A stretch of DNA of 64,000 nucleotides from Thermocaproicibacter sp036844765 (lineage in GTDB: Bacteria; Bacillota; Clostridia; Oscillospirales; Acutalibacteraceae). The DNA lies in assembly GCA_036844765.1 (NCBI GenBank), contig DAIUFE010000001.1, positions 1 through 64,000 on the forward strand, written 5' to 3'. A program made the position numbers and the translations under genes. Under the pieces are notes generated by a model. The model was not told the DNA's origin and searched no databases. It saw only the letters and a program-made list of their open reading frames with translations. Positions 34,596 through 43,781 of the stretch are shown here, one piece after another. Position 1 is the stretch's first letter. The number at the start of each line of letters is the position of its first letter.

Positions 34596-35783
34596 TCAAG
34601 GCCGCTCCCCGGCCGCGCGCCGGAAGAGAATCTTCCCGGACACCATGCAGAGCCGGACGTCGATGTTTTCGTCGAACAGCACGAGGTCGGCGTCGTACCC
34701 TTCCGCGATCAGGCCTTTGCGGTCCGCGACGTTCAGCCTGCGCGCGGGCGTCGTCGTCGCCATTTTCACGGCGTCCAGCAGCGGAACCTCGGCGTGCCGG
34801 AACATGTTCCGCACCAGCCGATTGCTGGTGGCGACGCTGCCGGCGAAAGCCTGCCGGTCCATCAGCTTCATCACGCCGTCCTCATAGACGGTCTGCACGC
34901 CGTTTTTCTGCGTGTAGACGGTGCCTTCCTTCAGGTCCGAGGCGGCGTATTCCAGCCCGTCGGTGATCAGCGAGATCCGGTCGGCGCCCTTGCATTTATA
35001 GATCAGCATCAGCAGGGCGGGGGGCAGGTGCTTGAGGTCCGCGATGACCTGCACCGAGAGCTCGTCGCGCAGCAGGCCGGCTTCGACCACGCCGGCGACG
35101 CGGTACCCGTTCACCCGGATCACGGAGGAGCAGCCCGAATAGAGATGCGTGACGTCGCTGTACCCGTAAGAAATCGCCTGCACCGCCTGGTCGTAGGTGG
35201 CGTCGGAATGGGCGATGGAAGCCAGAATGTTCCGCTTTTGCAGCTCGCGCCCGAGCGGGAGGCACCCGTCCACCTCGGGCGCCGCGCCCATGATCTTGAT
35301 GCCGTTCCAGCGGTCGAGCAGGCCGAGGTAGGAGTGCTCCGACGCGACGAGGATGTTTTTTTCGTTCTGCGCCCCCCGCTGGAACTTGGAAAGGAACGGC
35401 CCTTCCAGGTGGATGCCGAGGATATGGCAGGCTTTGCACTTCGGCTGCGCCTCCCGCACGGCGTCCACGGCTTTTTCCAGGACCGGGATCGGCGCGGCGA
35501 GCGTGGTCGGGACGATGGAGGTCGTCCCGTATTTCGCGTGCGCCTCGCACATCCTGACGATCTCGTCCGGGTCGCAGCTCATCACGCCGGCCCCGCCCCC
35601 GCCGTGGACGTGCATGTCGATGAAGCCGGGCGCAAGGTAAAGCCCTTTCGCGTCGACGACCTGCGCGCCCTCGGGGAACTCCGCGCGGCTGTCGATGCCG
35701 GCGATCTTTCCGTCCCGCACGGCCACGACGCCGTCTTTTCTTTCGAGCGGCGTCAGAATCCTCGCGTTTTTGATGAAAATCAT
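34596..35783 (-). CDS. nagA: N-acetylglucosamine-6-phosphate deacetylase-like enzyme (NagA family)
   Basis: 395 residues from ATG 35783, which has AAAGGAGGAG upstream; the longer frame starts inside that site. Expected reaction: GlcNAc-6-P to GlcN-6-P plus acetate. The metal and catalytic set is present: His58-x-His60 (IDMHVHGGGGAG), Glu127 (HLEGPF), His192 (IAHSDATY), His213, His252 and Asp275 (LITDGLEYA). The usual substrate loop THLYNAM is THLYSGC here (213-218) and the following segment is also divergent, so a related N-acyl amino-sugar phosphate is possible. It lies between the GH42-like and AGE-epimerase genes in a leftward run. Confidence 0.85.
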   Translation of the reverse strand: MIFIKNARILTPLERKDGVVAVRDGKIAGIDSRAEFPEGAQVVDAKGLYLAPGFIDMHVHGGGGAGVMSCDPDEIVRMCEAHAKYGTTSIVPTTLAAPIPVLEKAVDAVREAQPKCKACHILGIHLEGPFLSKFQRGAQNEKNILVASEHSYLGLLDRWNGIKIMGAAPEVDGCLPLGRELQKRNILASIAHSDATYDQAVQAISYGYSDVTHLYSGCSSVIRVNGYRVAGVVEAGLLRDELSVQVIADLKHLPPALLMLIYKCKGADRISLITDGLEYAASDLKEGTVYTQKNGVQTVYEDGVMKLMDRQAFAGSVATSNRLVRNMFRHAEVPLLDAVKMATTTPARRLNVADRKGLIAEGYDADLVLFDENIDVRLCMVSGKILFRRAAGERP

Positions 35784-35831
35784 CGCGTCACTCTCCTCCT
35801 TTTTCACCGGATTTTTCTTTGAAAGACCGGC

Positions 35832-38144
35832 TCAGCACTCGCCTTTCAGCGAAAACATCAGCGTCTCGCCGCGGCGCATGTCCAGCTCGATCCGCCGCAC
35901 GTTGTTCCCGTACCAGCGGCGCTGATAGACTTCGTACGGGCTGCATTCCTCCAGGAAGTAAAGCGTGCGCCTGCCGGTGAAACGGGCGTGGATCGCCACG
36001 AAATTCCGGTTTGCAAAAACGCAGTCGTCGGTGTGGGTGTAAAGATGGCAGCCGGAATATTCCGCAAAAGAAGCGAGCAGCTCCGATCTCAGGATCTGCG
36101 GCGCGCAGTAGATGCTGGTGAAGCCGCCCGTCCGTTTCACGGCGAGGGCGGGCCTGCCGTCCAGCGCATAGCGGCCCAAAATCTCCGCGTCTTTGTCGTC
36201 GATATAGAACGCGGGGTTCATGTAGGGCGGCGGCAGAACCGTGCCCAGCCAGACGTTGCTGTGCACGTCGCGGTCGATGAAGCCGTACAGACGGTCGCGG
36301 TCGGCGTACTTTAGGGCCGGGTGCGGCTCCCGGATCACCCGGAAGCGCGGCGAGCGGGTCGCGTCGATGCGGCCGACGGAGATGCCGGTCGTCCTTGCGA
36401 TGTTTTCGTTGCTCATGCGCTTTTCGGCGTCCGGGTCGATGAAGCCGGGCGCGTAGAGCCAGACGACCGTCGCGCCGTTCCGGGCGGCCTTGCGCCGGAT
36501 CGCCTCCCGCTCGGCGTCCGTCAGGCAGAAGACGTTGATCATCACGTACATCTTGTAATCCCGCATCCGGGGGTCCGCCATGTCGTCGTGGAAGTAGAAG
36601 TCCACCGGCGCGCCGATCCGGCCGAGGTCGGAGGTGCGGTAGTAATCCAGCATCAGGGTGCTGGTGTCCTGCGAGACGTAATGGACGCTCTCCTGATCGT
36701 AGATCAGGGCGATGTCGTTTTTCTTCGTGCGGTCGAGGCTGTAGGCGAACTTCGCGATCTCATTCTGGCGCCGGAACAGCCGGTAGATATTTTCGTCCAT
36801 ATAGCGGCCGCCGCCTTCGTGCTGGTCCAGCCACCACGCGTAGGTCTCTTCGCACAGGTTGCGGGCGAAGTCCCGCTTGAGGGTCGCGGCGGTGTCTTCG
36901 ATCGTATAAAGCCCCATCGCGTCGCGGTAGAAATCGTCCTCGCGGTGCGTGCGGCTGTCCTCCTCGGCGACGAAGATCCGGTTGCGCAGGCGGAACGAGT
37001 CGTTCATCTCGCGCTGCGCCACATAGCCGCCCGGCTCCCGGTTGTTGTAGACGCCCGGGGCCGCCAGAAAATCCACCGCGCCGGAATCGAGGATCGGCAG
37101 CGTCGCTTCGGCGGTGGAAAAATCGAAGAAATCGGTGCAGCCGTAAGAGCCGTAGAAAGCGCCCACCAGCTTGCCGGCGTACCGCTTTTTGACGGTCTTC
37201 GCAAAATGGATGATGGTGTCCGCCGTCCCCCGGTGCCAGGCGTGGTAGAAATCCGCCACGTTCTGGTAATCGTCGGCGTTCAAAAAGACGCCCAGGTTTG
37301 CCTTGCGCTTCGGGTTCAGCTCGATTTTCTTGCCGATGATGCGGGGGGCGCTTTCGTAATGCCGCAGCGCGTCGAGAATCAGGCCGTCCACGTGGGTGTA
37401 AACGCGGCTTTCAAGATCCGGGATGACCGGGCGGTCGAAATCGGCGTCCGGATTCCTCCAGGCGCGGCGCAGGGCTTCCTCGGTGCCGTATTTCCCGCGC
37501 AGATAGGCGGAGAATTCTTTCCGGAAAGAAGGGCTGAAATCCGCGTACAGCTTCTTGTCGTAGTCGGTGAGCGGGTTGATGGGATACCATTCGTTGGTCC
37601 CGGCCGCCCCCAGAAAGAACCCGACGATCCTGTCGGCGTAGGGCAGGCCGTCGATCTCGTCGAAGAACTCGCCCAGAGCCCGGTCGCCGTCCCTGCGCCA
37701 GGCCTCCGAGCACAGCGAGTACATGCCGGGCAGGGTATAGAGCTTGTCGTTGCTGGCGAGGATGGCCGGCCGGGTGGAGCCGTCGTTGTAGCGCATCAGC
37801 TCGTCCCGGTGGGACTCCACCCACGAGACGGGCGGGTTGAGGTAAAGGCGCGCGAAGATGTAGGCCTGCGGCACCTGCCGAAGGAGCATCTCGGCGTCCT
37901 TTTTGAACTGGTCGATGCCGCCGGGCTCGGCGTGCTCCGTCCCGTTTTCGTCCGTCCACTTTTTCCCCGGGTCGAACCACCGCGTCACGGCCGGAAGAAA
38001 GAAGATCCGGACGCCGGCTTCGCCCAGGCTTTTCAAGTAGGCGGGCTTTTGGATATGGGTCGTCATCCCCATCGGCGGGTACGCGACGCCGTCGATCACG
38101 ATGGCCGGCTCTCCGTTATGCTTTTCAATACGGGCGACACTCAT
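35832..38144 (-). CDS. GH42-like (beta-galactosidase-type) TIM-barrel protein
   Basis: 770 residues from ATG 38144, preceded by GGGAGGA; no signal peptide, so cytoplasmic. The N-terminal half looks like a clan-A TIM barrel of the GH42 kind: PPMGMTTHIQKPAYLKSL, VGFFLGAAGTNEWYPIN (Glu185, candidate acid/base after Asn) and RIFVAEEDSRTH (Glu394/395, candidate nucleophile). The C-terminal part (about 500-650) resembles the GH42 trimerisation domain (DIALIYDQESVHYVS, YKMYVMINVFCLTDAER). Overall similarity to known beta-galactosidases is low, so the sugar it acts on is open. It lies between another GH-like gene and nagA. Confidence 0.65.
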   Translation of the reverse strand: MSVARIEKHNGEPAIVIDGVAYPPMGMTTHIQKPAYLKSLGEAGVRIFFLPAVTRWFDPGKKWTDENGTEHAEPGGIDQFKKDAEMLLRQVPQAYIFARLYLNPPVSWVESHRDELMRYNDGSTRPAILASNDKLYTLPGMYSLCSEAWRRDGDRALGEFFDEIDGLPYADRIVGFFLGAAGTNEWYPINPLTDYDKKLYADFSPSFRKEFSAYLRGKYGTEEALRRAWRNPDADFDRPVIPDLESRVYTHVDGLILDALRHYESAPRIIGKKIELNPKRKANLGVFLNADDYQNVADFYHAWHRGTADTIIHFAKTVKKRYAGKLVGAFYGSYGCTDFFDFSTAEATLPILDSGAVDFLAAPGVYNNREPGGYVAQREMNDSFRLRNRIFVAEEDSRTHREDDFYRDAMGLYTIEDTAATLKRDFARNLCEETYAWWLDQHEGGGRYMDENIYRLFRRQNEIAKFAYSLDRTKKNDIALIYDQESVHYVSQDTSTLMLDYYRTSDLGRIGAPVDFYFHDDMADPRMRDYKMYVMINVFCLTDAEREAIRRKAARNGATVVWLYAPGFIDPDAEKRMSNENIARTTGISVGRIDATRSPRFRVIREPHPALKYADRDRLYGFIDRDVHSNVWLGTVLPPPYMNPAFYIDDKDAEILGRYALDGRPALAVKRTGGFTSIYCAPQILRSELLASFAEYSGCHLYTHTDDCVFANRNFVAIHARFTGRRTLYFLEECSPYEVYQRRWYGNNVRRIELDMRRGETLMFSLKGEC

Positions 38145-38248
38145 CAAAAAATCCTCCCTGAAGGAACGCGGCCCTTTCTGAACGGGGCGGAAATCCATCG
38201 GTTTCAGTATAGCCGCGCGCCGGTTTCGGTTCTTCACCTATTCTATTT

Positions 38249-40330
38249 TTAACCTTGCACATTTTGTAAATCGGGGCGCCCTTCCGCGGGGGTCTCCTCG
38301 ACGGCGACCAGCTCGTAATCCTCCACGTCGACGGAAAAGCGGATCCAATCCCCTTCCCGCACGAACGGGATCTCCTTCGGGCGGAAAAGGGAACGCACGC
38401 GCCGGACCGGCTTTTCGGCCTTCAGCGAGACCCGGATGCCCCGGCAGGGGATCAGCTCCCCGATGGGGCGGCGCATCGCGCCCGTGTGGTTGGCGAAGTG
38501 GATCAGCCGCCGGTTCCGGCCGGGCTGCAGGCGCAGCTCCACCTCCACCGAGGGGAACGCGCGCTCCACCTGCAGGTCGCCCGGCGTCAGGCGCCGCACG
38601 AGGGCGCGCACGGCCTCTTCCATCTCGGGGATCCCGTAGTCCAGATAGGTCTGACCGATCCCGCCCGCGATATAGACGGCCGTCCCGAGGCCGGCTTTCC
38701 GCACCGTGATGCAGGGGTATTTCTTCTCGTTGAACGCGCCGTAGCGGCTCTCCATCGGCTCGTACGAAGAGGCCAGCACCCGCGCGTCGCCGGCGTAGGC
38801 GCAGCGCAGCGTGCCGGTGGTGAATCCCGCCGACGCTTCGCCGGAGCCGCTCTGCACGAGCGGCCGTTCGCCCTCGAACCTCATGTATCCGCAGCCCGGC
38901 CGATAGAGGACGGTCCGCTCCACGCGCCGGATCCCCAGCAGCTTCCGCAGCGGCGAGGCGGCCCGCGGATTCCCCTGCGCGTCGCGCCCGCCGCTTTCCA
39001 GCGTGGCGATCAGACAGCCGCCGGCCCGGACGAACGAGCCGATCGCCTCGATCTCCGCGTCGTCCAGGCAGGAGGCGTTGGGGAGGATCAGCGTCCTGAA
39101 TTTCTTCAGGTCCCCGCCGCGGACGCAGGCCTCGTCGAGGATCGAGAACTGGATATGGGACCGGAAAAGGATCTCCGAGATCCCGTGGAACTCCTTCTGG
39201 AAAGAGCCTGCGGCGCGGGGCCCGGAATCCCCCGCGGCTTTCGTGAAGTCGGTCTCGGCCGTTTCCCCGGGAAAATTGTCGGCGGTGCGGTGCGACCAGA
39301 GCAGCGCCACGCCGGCCTGCTGCTCTGTGCCCGTGAAAAATTCCTCGTTTTCCGCAAGAAAGCGGTTGAAGCGGAAAGCCGCCTGCCCGGACGGGGTGCG
39401 GAAGCCGTCGATCAGCCCGTGAATGCCGTACCAGACGTTGCCGCCGTTCGCCACGGTGGAGGCGTAGAGGAGCGTCGTTTCCGGAACCGTGTGCATCTCC
39501 CGCGCCCACGGCTGGTGGTTGCCGGCGTTGAAGATCACGTACGGCTTCCCCTGCGATTTCGCCTCGAGGTATTTCGCAGTCTCCGAACCGTGCCAGACGG
39601 AGACCTCGTTCGGGTTCCCGTAGAAGAGGAACCCTCCCTCCGAGCCGATCAGGTCCACATAGGGGAAGACCGCATCCACGGTGCATCCGGTAATATTTTC
39701 CACAAGGCCGAGGCAGTTGGCGTACAGAGCGACGTCTTTCCCGCTCGCCCGGATCACGTCCCGCACGTCTTTGACAAAGCGGGCGATATGCTCCGATTTG
39801 AACCGGCTCAGCTCGCCGCGCGAGGCGGAATCGATCGGATGGCCGAATTCCTCAGAGAACAGCTTCCGGCAGCAGGCGCAGCGGCAGCCCTCCCGGATGA
39901 AGATCGGTCCGTCCAGAAAGATGCCGCGGATATCCTGCTCGAGCGAATCCCGGACGCACTGGAAAAAAGCGTCCCGCCACGGGCTGTTGACGCAGGCGAA
40001 TCCCGAAAGCTTTCCGTCCGCGCCGGCCTGCGCCCACTCCGGGTGCTCCCGGACGGCCCCGGGCGGGACCATGTGCGCGTTCGCGTACAGAATGATCCCG
40101 ATGCCGCGGCGGGCGCATTCGGCCGCGTACTTCCGGATCAGCTCGGCGTGCTTCGCCTTGTCGTACAGGCCGTACCCTTCGCGGCCGATCGCGTGGAGCA
40201 GCTGCTCCGTGTTGAAGCCGCCTTTCTCCAAGATCGCGGGCACCTTCAGGGTGTCCTCGGGCCTCTGGCCGTACTGGACGGCGGCGATGCGCAGCGGCTT
40301 TCCCAGAAATTTCCGTTTAGTCTGGCTCAT
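38249..40330 (-). CDS. hypothetical glycoside hydrolase (GHL6-like) with GH42-type trimerisation domain
   Basis: 693 residues, no signal peptide. The N-terminal 330 residues resemble the hypothetical glycosyl hydrolase 6 group: AAECARRGIGIILYANAHM, REHPEWAQAGADGKL, DIRGIFLDGPIF (Asp140) and a Cys cluster EGCRCACCRKLF (Cys149, 151, 153, 154) like the metal site seen in GH42 relatives. The region about 340-560 looks like a Rossmann-like trimerisation domain (AGVALLWSHRTADNF, FRTLILPNASCLDDAEIEAI). First of the five leftward genes; its start faces the 1102-aa protein gene across 128 bp. No activity is known for this group. Confidence 0.6.
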   Translation of the reverse strand: MSQTKRKFLGKPLRIAAVQYGQRPEDTLKVPAILEKGGFNTEQLLHAIGREGYGLYDKAKHAELIRKYAAECARRGIGIILYANAHMVPPGAVREHPEWAQAGADGKLSGFACVNSPWRDAFFQCVRDSLEQDIRGIFLDGPIFIREGCRCACCRKLFSEEFGHPIDSASRGELSRFKSEHIARFVKDVRDVIRASGKDVALYANCLGLVENITGCTVDAVFPYVDLIGSEGGFLFYGNPNEVSVWHGSETAKYLEAKSQGKPYVIFNAGNHQPWAREMHTVPETTLLYASTVANGGNVWYGIHGLIDGFRTPSGQAAFRFNRFLAENEEFFTGTEQQAGVALLWSHRTADNFPGETAETDFTKAAGDSGPRAAGSFQKEFHGISEILFRSHIQFSILDEACVRGGDLKKFRTLILPNASCLDDAEIEAIGSFVRAGGCLIATLESGGRDAQGNPRAASPLRKLLGIRRVERTVLYRPGCGYMRFEGERPLVQSGSGEASAGFTTGTLRCAYAGDARVLASSYEPMESRYGAFNEKKYPCITVRKAGLGTAVYIAGGIGQTYLDYGIPEMEEAVRALVRRLTPGDLQVERAFPSVEVELRLQPGRNRRLIHFANHTGAMRRPIGELIPCRGIRVSLKAEKPVRRVRSLFRPKEIPFVREGDWIRFSVDVEDYELVAVEETPAEGRPDLQNVQG

Positions 40331-40422
40331 CTTCGTATCTCTCCTTCAAAAATCCGTGCGGATTGTTAAATTTTCAGAATCGGTCAATTTTTAGAGATGA
40401 AACTTTCTTTCCTTTCCCGGTT

Positions 40423-40442
40423 CCGCCTGTTACAATAGGCGG
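40423..40442 (+). promoter_or_regulatory. -10 region framed by an inverted repeat, upstream of the 1102-aa protein
   Basis: TACAAT (40431-40436) is bracketed by CCGCCT (40423-40428) and AGGCGG (40437-40442), a perfect 6-bp inverted repeat that could hold a repressor or form a start-site hairpin. The -35 region is poor. Confidence 0.35.
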
Positions 40443-40458
40443 AAAGGGAGGCCAAAGC

Positions 40459-43400
40459 ATGAAAAAATTTCAGTTTACCGCGGAATGGGGGACCTGGACC
40501 GGCTATTTTGCGGAAAAGAACCTGGCGCGCTACGATTTCAGCGGGCATCTGGAAACGGAGGGCGGCGCCGTCCTCAAGGTGGAGCGGATCCGCTTCCCGA
40601 AGGACGCCTGGGGACCTTTTATCTTCTCAAAGCAATATTCCGACTACGGCAGAACGGACTGGGAATCCCGCCTCTGCAATTGGTTCGACGGCATCCGCGT
40701 GACCGCCGGGGCGGAGGACGGCACCGTTTTCCGGATCGTCACCCGGGAGGGGAGCGTCGCGTTCACCCCCGCCGAACTGGACCGGGAAGGGCACATCGTG
40801 CGGCACGTGGGCGAAAAATATTCCATGGCGATCCTCCATATCGAGCCGGCCCGTCCCCGGTGGACCGAGGCCCCGTTCCGGGAGGGGGAAACCCGCCTGT
40901 ACGGGTCCGGCTTTTCCGGCAGGCAGGCGGAGATGTTCGGGGTCCGCGGCCTGATCCTGCCCCCCGGGGAAAAAGCGTCCGGCGGATTCTCCCTGAAGCT
41001 TCCGGCCCCTTCCTCCGGTTCGGACCGCGTCGCCGTGCGCTGCCTGCTGCGCTTCCTGATCTCCGAAAGCCCGGACCGCGAGACGCGCGCCCGCGGCCTG
41101 CCCGACTTTTCGCTTCGGATCAACGGGAAAAATGTGTATCAGAACCGAAAGTTCACCACCTATCATGACACCAATTCGCAGTTTTTGGAAGAGGTGCCGT
41201 TCGAATTGTCCGGGGACGATTTCATCTCCGGGGAAAACCGCGCGGAGCTGGTCAATCGCGACGGAAAATTTTCCATCCTTCTTCAGATGATCCGGCTGAT
41301 TCCCGAGGTCCGGTGCCATATGCAGATCGTTTCGTGCCCGAAATGGGCGCTCGCCGGCGTGCCGTTCCGTGTCGCCGTGCGCTGCACGCGCGGGACGGCG
41401 AAGATCCGGGCGGAGTTTGACCCCGAGCTTTTCGAGGCGGCGATGCCGGGGACCGAGGTCAGCGTGCGGCACCAGACGTACCGGGGAAAGCTGCACCCGA
41501 TCCCCGACGACGAGGAATTCATCTGGGAGGGGGAACACGAATTCTTCTTCCGGGCGAAGCGTTCTTTCCGAAACGGAAAGATCCGCTTCACCGACCTCTG
41601 GAGCGGCGCTTCGTCCGAGGCCGTGGTGCCGGAGTGCTGGGACGTGCCGCCGGAGCCGGACGTCATGAAGACCGCGGTGGAGATCAAGACCGGCACGCCG
41701 TGGGAATATGAGGAGTATATCCGGCAGATCCTCGACGGGCAGCTCGGAAACATGGTCGTCTTCCGCGATTACCACAACCGCTTCACGCATTGGCAGAAGC
41801 TGTGGGAGGCCGCCGCGGACTGCCGCAAATACGGGCTCTACACGGACGCCATCAGCATGAAGGACCAGAATATCGTCGCCGCCGCCTCGGCGGAACGCTG
41901 CGTCTGCGCGGGCGGCCACGAGTGCACCGGCATCTTCTACGGCTCCCGCCCGCCGCAGAACCTGAGCCGCTCCCTGCGGGACGCGCAGGCCGCTTCCGTG
42001 TCCCTTCTGCGCTCGGTGGCGGAGGGGTACCGCATCCCCGGCGTCCCGGTCGCCACCGGCGACGCCAGCGGCGGCAGCCGGAACGCCTATCTGGCCGGGT
42101 TTGACGTGCTGCGGCACGAGACCTTCGTCGGCCACAGCCTGCTGATTCTGCCCAACGCGCGCGGGTGCGCCCGGGCCTTCCGCAAAAAGATCTGGGGAGC
42201 GCACCTCGCGACCCAGCACAACGCCCAGCCGGAGCTGGAAGACGGCCTGCGCCGCTTTTCCCTGGGGTTCCGCCTGGCGTGGGTGTTCGGCGCGAATTTC
42301 ATCTATGAGGAGGACTCCCTGTTCCTCTGCTTCAAATATTACCGGATGGCGGGCGGCGATTTTCTGCCGCGCCGTAAGCGCGAGCTCTGCGCCGCCTTCC
42401 ACCGATACACGCAGACCCACCCGCGCCAGGGCAGGCCCCGGGTGGATATTGCCGTGCTTCAGGGACGGTACGCGCCCCCGTTCAGCGGGATCAGCACGAC
42501 GAATTTCGGGGACCCGCCCGAGGACGAATCGCTGAAGGATGAAAACTTCCCCGTCTGGGGAACGGCGGGATGCCAAAAGTGGGAGTGGGGCTTCCGCCAG
42601 CCGGAAAAGGGGTTCCATCTGCTGGAGCTGCTGGCGCCGGGCATCTGCCTGAGCCCGCTGAATCAGGAGAACCGCAGGATCCGCCGGTTCTTCAGCGGCG
42701 ATCCGCGCGGCGAGTTCGATTTTCTCCCGGTCGAGGCCGGCTCTTCCGCGTTTTCGGACTATCAGCTCATGCTGCTTCTGAACTGGCATACCATGGAGCC
42801 GCAGACCGAGCAGCAGGGGAAGGGCTACTGCAACGACTACGAGCATTTCCTGCGCTATGCGGAAAACGGCGGGACGCTGTTCCTTTCGGTGCCGCACCTG
42901 ACGACGCGGGCCGACCGGGAATTCCTGCGCGGGATGGACGATCTCAGGCTGATCTACGGCGGCGACGCGGCCGACCTGTGCGGCGTGCGCGTGGTCGGGA
43001 AATCCGGCGTCCCGTTTTCTTCCGCCGTCGGGAAAGGCGATTTCGCCGGGGAGGATTTCAGCCGGACGCGCAGGTCCATCCGCCTGCCGAACACCCGGGA
43101 GGACGAGGACGGCCCCTGCATGCTGGCCGAGGTGGTGCCGGTCACGGCCGAGGTCGTGGCGGCCGACGCGGCGACCGGGAAACCGCTGGTGGTGCGCAAC
43201 CGCGTGGGGAAGGGCTTCGTCTATCTTCTGTGCACCTACGCCTACCCGGGGCATGAGGCGCTCAAAACGTTCCTGCCGAATTTCCTCGACGCGCTGATCC
43301 GCCGCCACGTCTCCCGCACGGTCTCGGTCGAGGATCCCTCCGGCGACGTGTACTGGTCGGTCTGGAAATCGGACCCCGGCGCCGGGAAGCTGTACCTTCT

Positions 43401-43767
43401 GAACACCGACTGGACCTCGCCGGGCAACGCCCGCACCGTGACGGTCCGGGCCGGCGGGAACACGTTCCCACTCGAGGCCCGGGAAGGGGAGACCGCGGAG
43501 CTCTCCTTCACGGAAACCGCCGCGCTCTACACGGAAGGCGGTTCCGCCGGCCTGACCCTGAGGGAGCGCGGCCGCGGCTCGGCCTCCTACTTTCTCGACG
43601 GGTTCGGGAAGGCCGGCCTGTTCGTCGCGGTCAGCCGGGACGCCCGGCTCACGATTGGGGAAGAAAGCCGCACGCTCCGGGCTTCGCCAGAGTTTTACCG
43701 TTTCGCGGTCGATTTCGACGGCAAAGAAAGGCATCATATCCCCGTCGTCCTTTCCGACGCCGAATAG
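40459..43767 (+). CDS. large cytoplasmic protein of unknown function, glycoside-hydrolase-like
   Basis: 1102 residues from ATG 40459, with AAAGGGAGG upstream; no signal peptide. I do not recognise a characterised family. The first 400 residues look beta-rich, like sandwich domains (EWGTWTGYFAEKNLARYDFSG, FSLRINGKNVYQNRKF). Residues about 420-660 read like a TIM-barrel (YGLYTDAISMKDQNIVAAAS, IWGAHLATQHNAQPE, FGANFIYEEDSLFL, with Glu613-Glu614 as possible acids). Residues about 760-950 resemble a GH42-type trimerisation domain (YAENGGTLFLSVPHLTTR, VVRNRVGKGFVYLLCTYAYPG), and the tail is beta-sandwich. It is monocistronic, divergent from the GHL6-like gene and convergent with the DMT permease. 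Probably a hydrolase on the same glycan as the neighbours. Confidence 0.6.
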   Translation: MKKFQFTAEWGTWTGYFAEKNLARYDFSGHLETEGGAVLKVERIRFPKDAWGPFIFSKQYSDYGRTDWESRLCNWFDGIRVTAGAEDGTVFRIVTREGSVAFTPAELDREGHIVRHVGEKYSMAILHIEPARPRWTEAPFREGETRLYGSGFSGRQAEMFGVRGLILPPGEKASGGFSLKLPAPSSGSDRVAVRCLLRFLISESPDRETRARGLPDFSLRINGKNVYQNRKFTTYHDTNSQFLEEVPFELSGDDFISGENRAELVNRDGKFSILLQMIRLIPEVRCHMQIVSCPKWALAGVPFRVAVRCTRGTAKIRAEFDPELFEAAMPGTEVSVRHQTYRGKLHPIPDDEEFIWEGEHEFFFRAKRSFRNGKIRFTDLWSGASSEAVVPECWDVPPEPDVMKTAVEIKTGTPWEYEEYIRQILDGQLGNMVVFRDYHNRFTHWQKLWEAAADCRKYGLYTDAISMKDQNIVAAASAERCVCAGGHECTGIFYGSRPPQNLSRSLRDAQAASVSLLRSVAEGYRIPGVPVATGDASGGSRNAYLAGFDVLRHETFVGHSLLILPNARGCARAFRKKIWGAHLATQHNAQPELEDGLRRFSLGFRLAWVFGANFIYEEDSLFLCFKYYRMAGGDFLPRRKRELCAAFHRYTQTHPRQGRPRVDIAVLQGRYAPPFSGISTTNFGDPPEDESLKDENFPVWGTAGCQKWEWGFRQPEKGFHLLELLAPGICLSPLNQENRRIRRFFSGDPRGEFDFLPVEAGSSAFSDYQLMLLLNWHTMEPQTEQQGKGYCNDYEHFLRYAENGGTLFLSVPHLTTRADREFLRGMDDLRLIYGGDAADLCGVRVVGKSGVPFSSAVGKGDFAGEDFSRTRRSIRLPNTREDEDGPCMLAEVVPVTAEVVAADAATGKPLVVRNRVGKGFVYLLCTYAYPGHEALKTFLPNFLDALIRRHVSRTVSVEDPSGDVYWSVWKSDPGAGKLYLLNTDWTSPGNARTVTVRAGGNTFPLEAREGETAELSFTETAALYTEGGSAGLTLRERGRGSASYFLDGFGKAGLFVAVSRDARLTIGEESRTLRASPEFYRFAVDFDGKERHHIPVVLSDAE

Positions 43768-43781
43768 GGGGAAAACGTCCG

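Noticed and set aside
33129..35822. 897-codon forward frame opposite the AGE-epimerase and nagA genes
   Set aside because: Same high-GC shadow effect; no recognisable domain.
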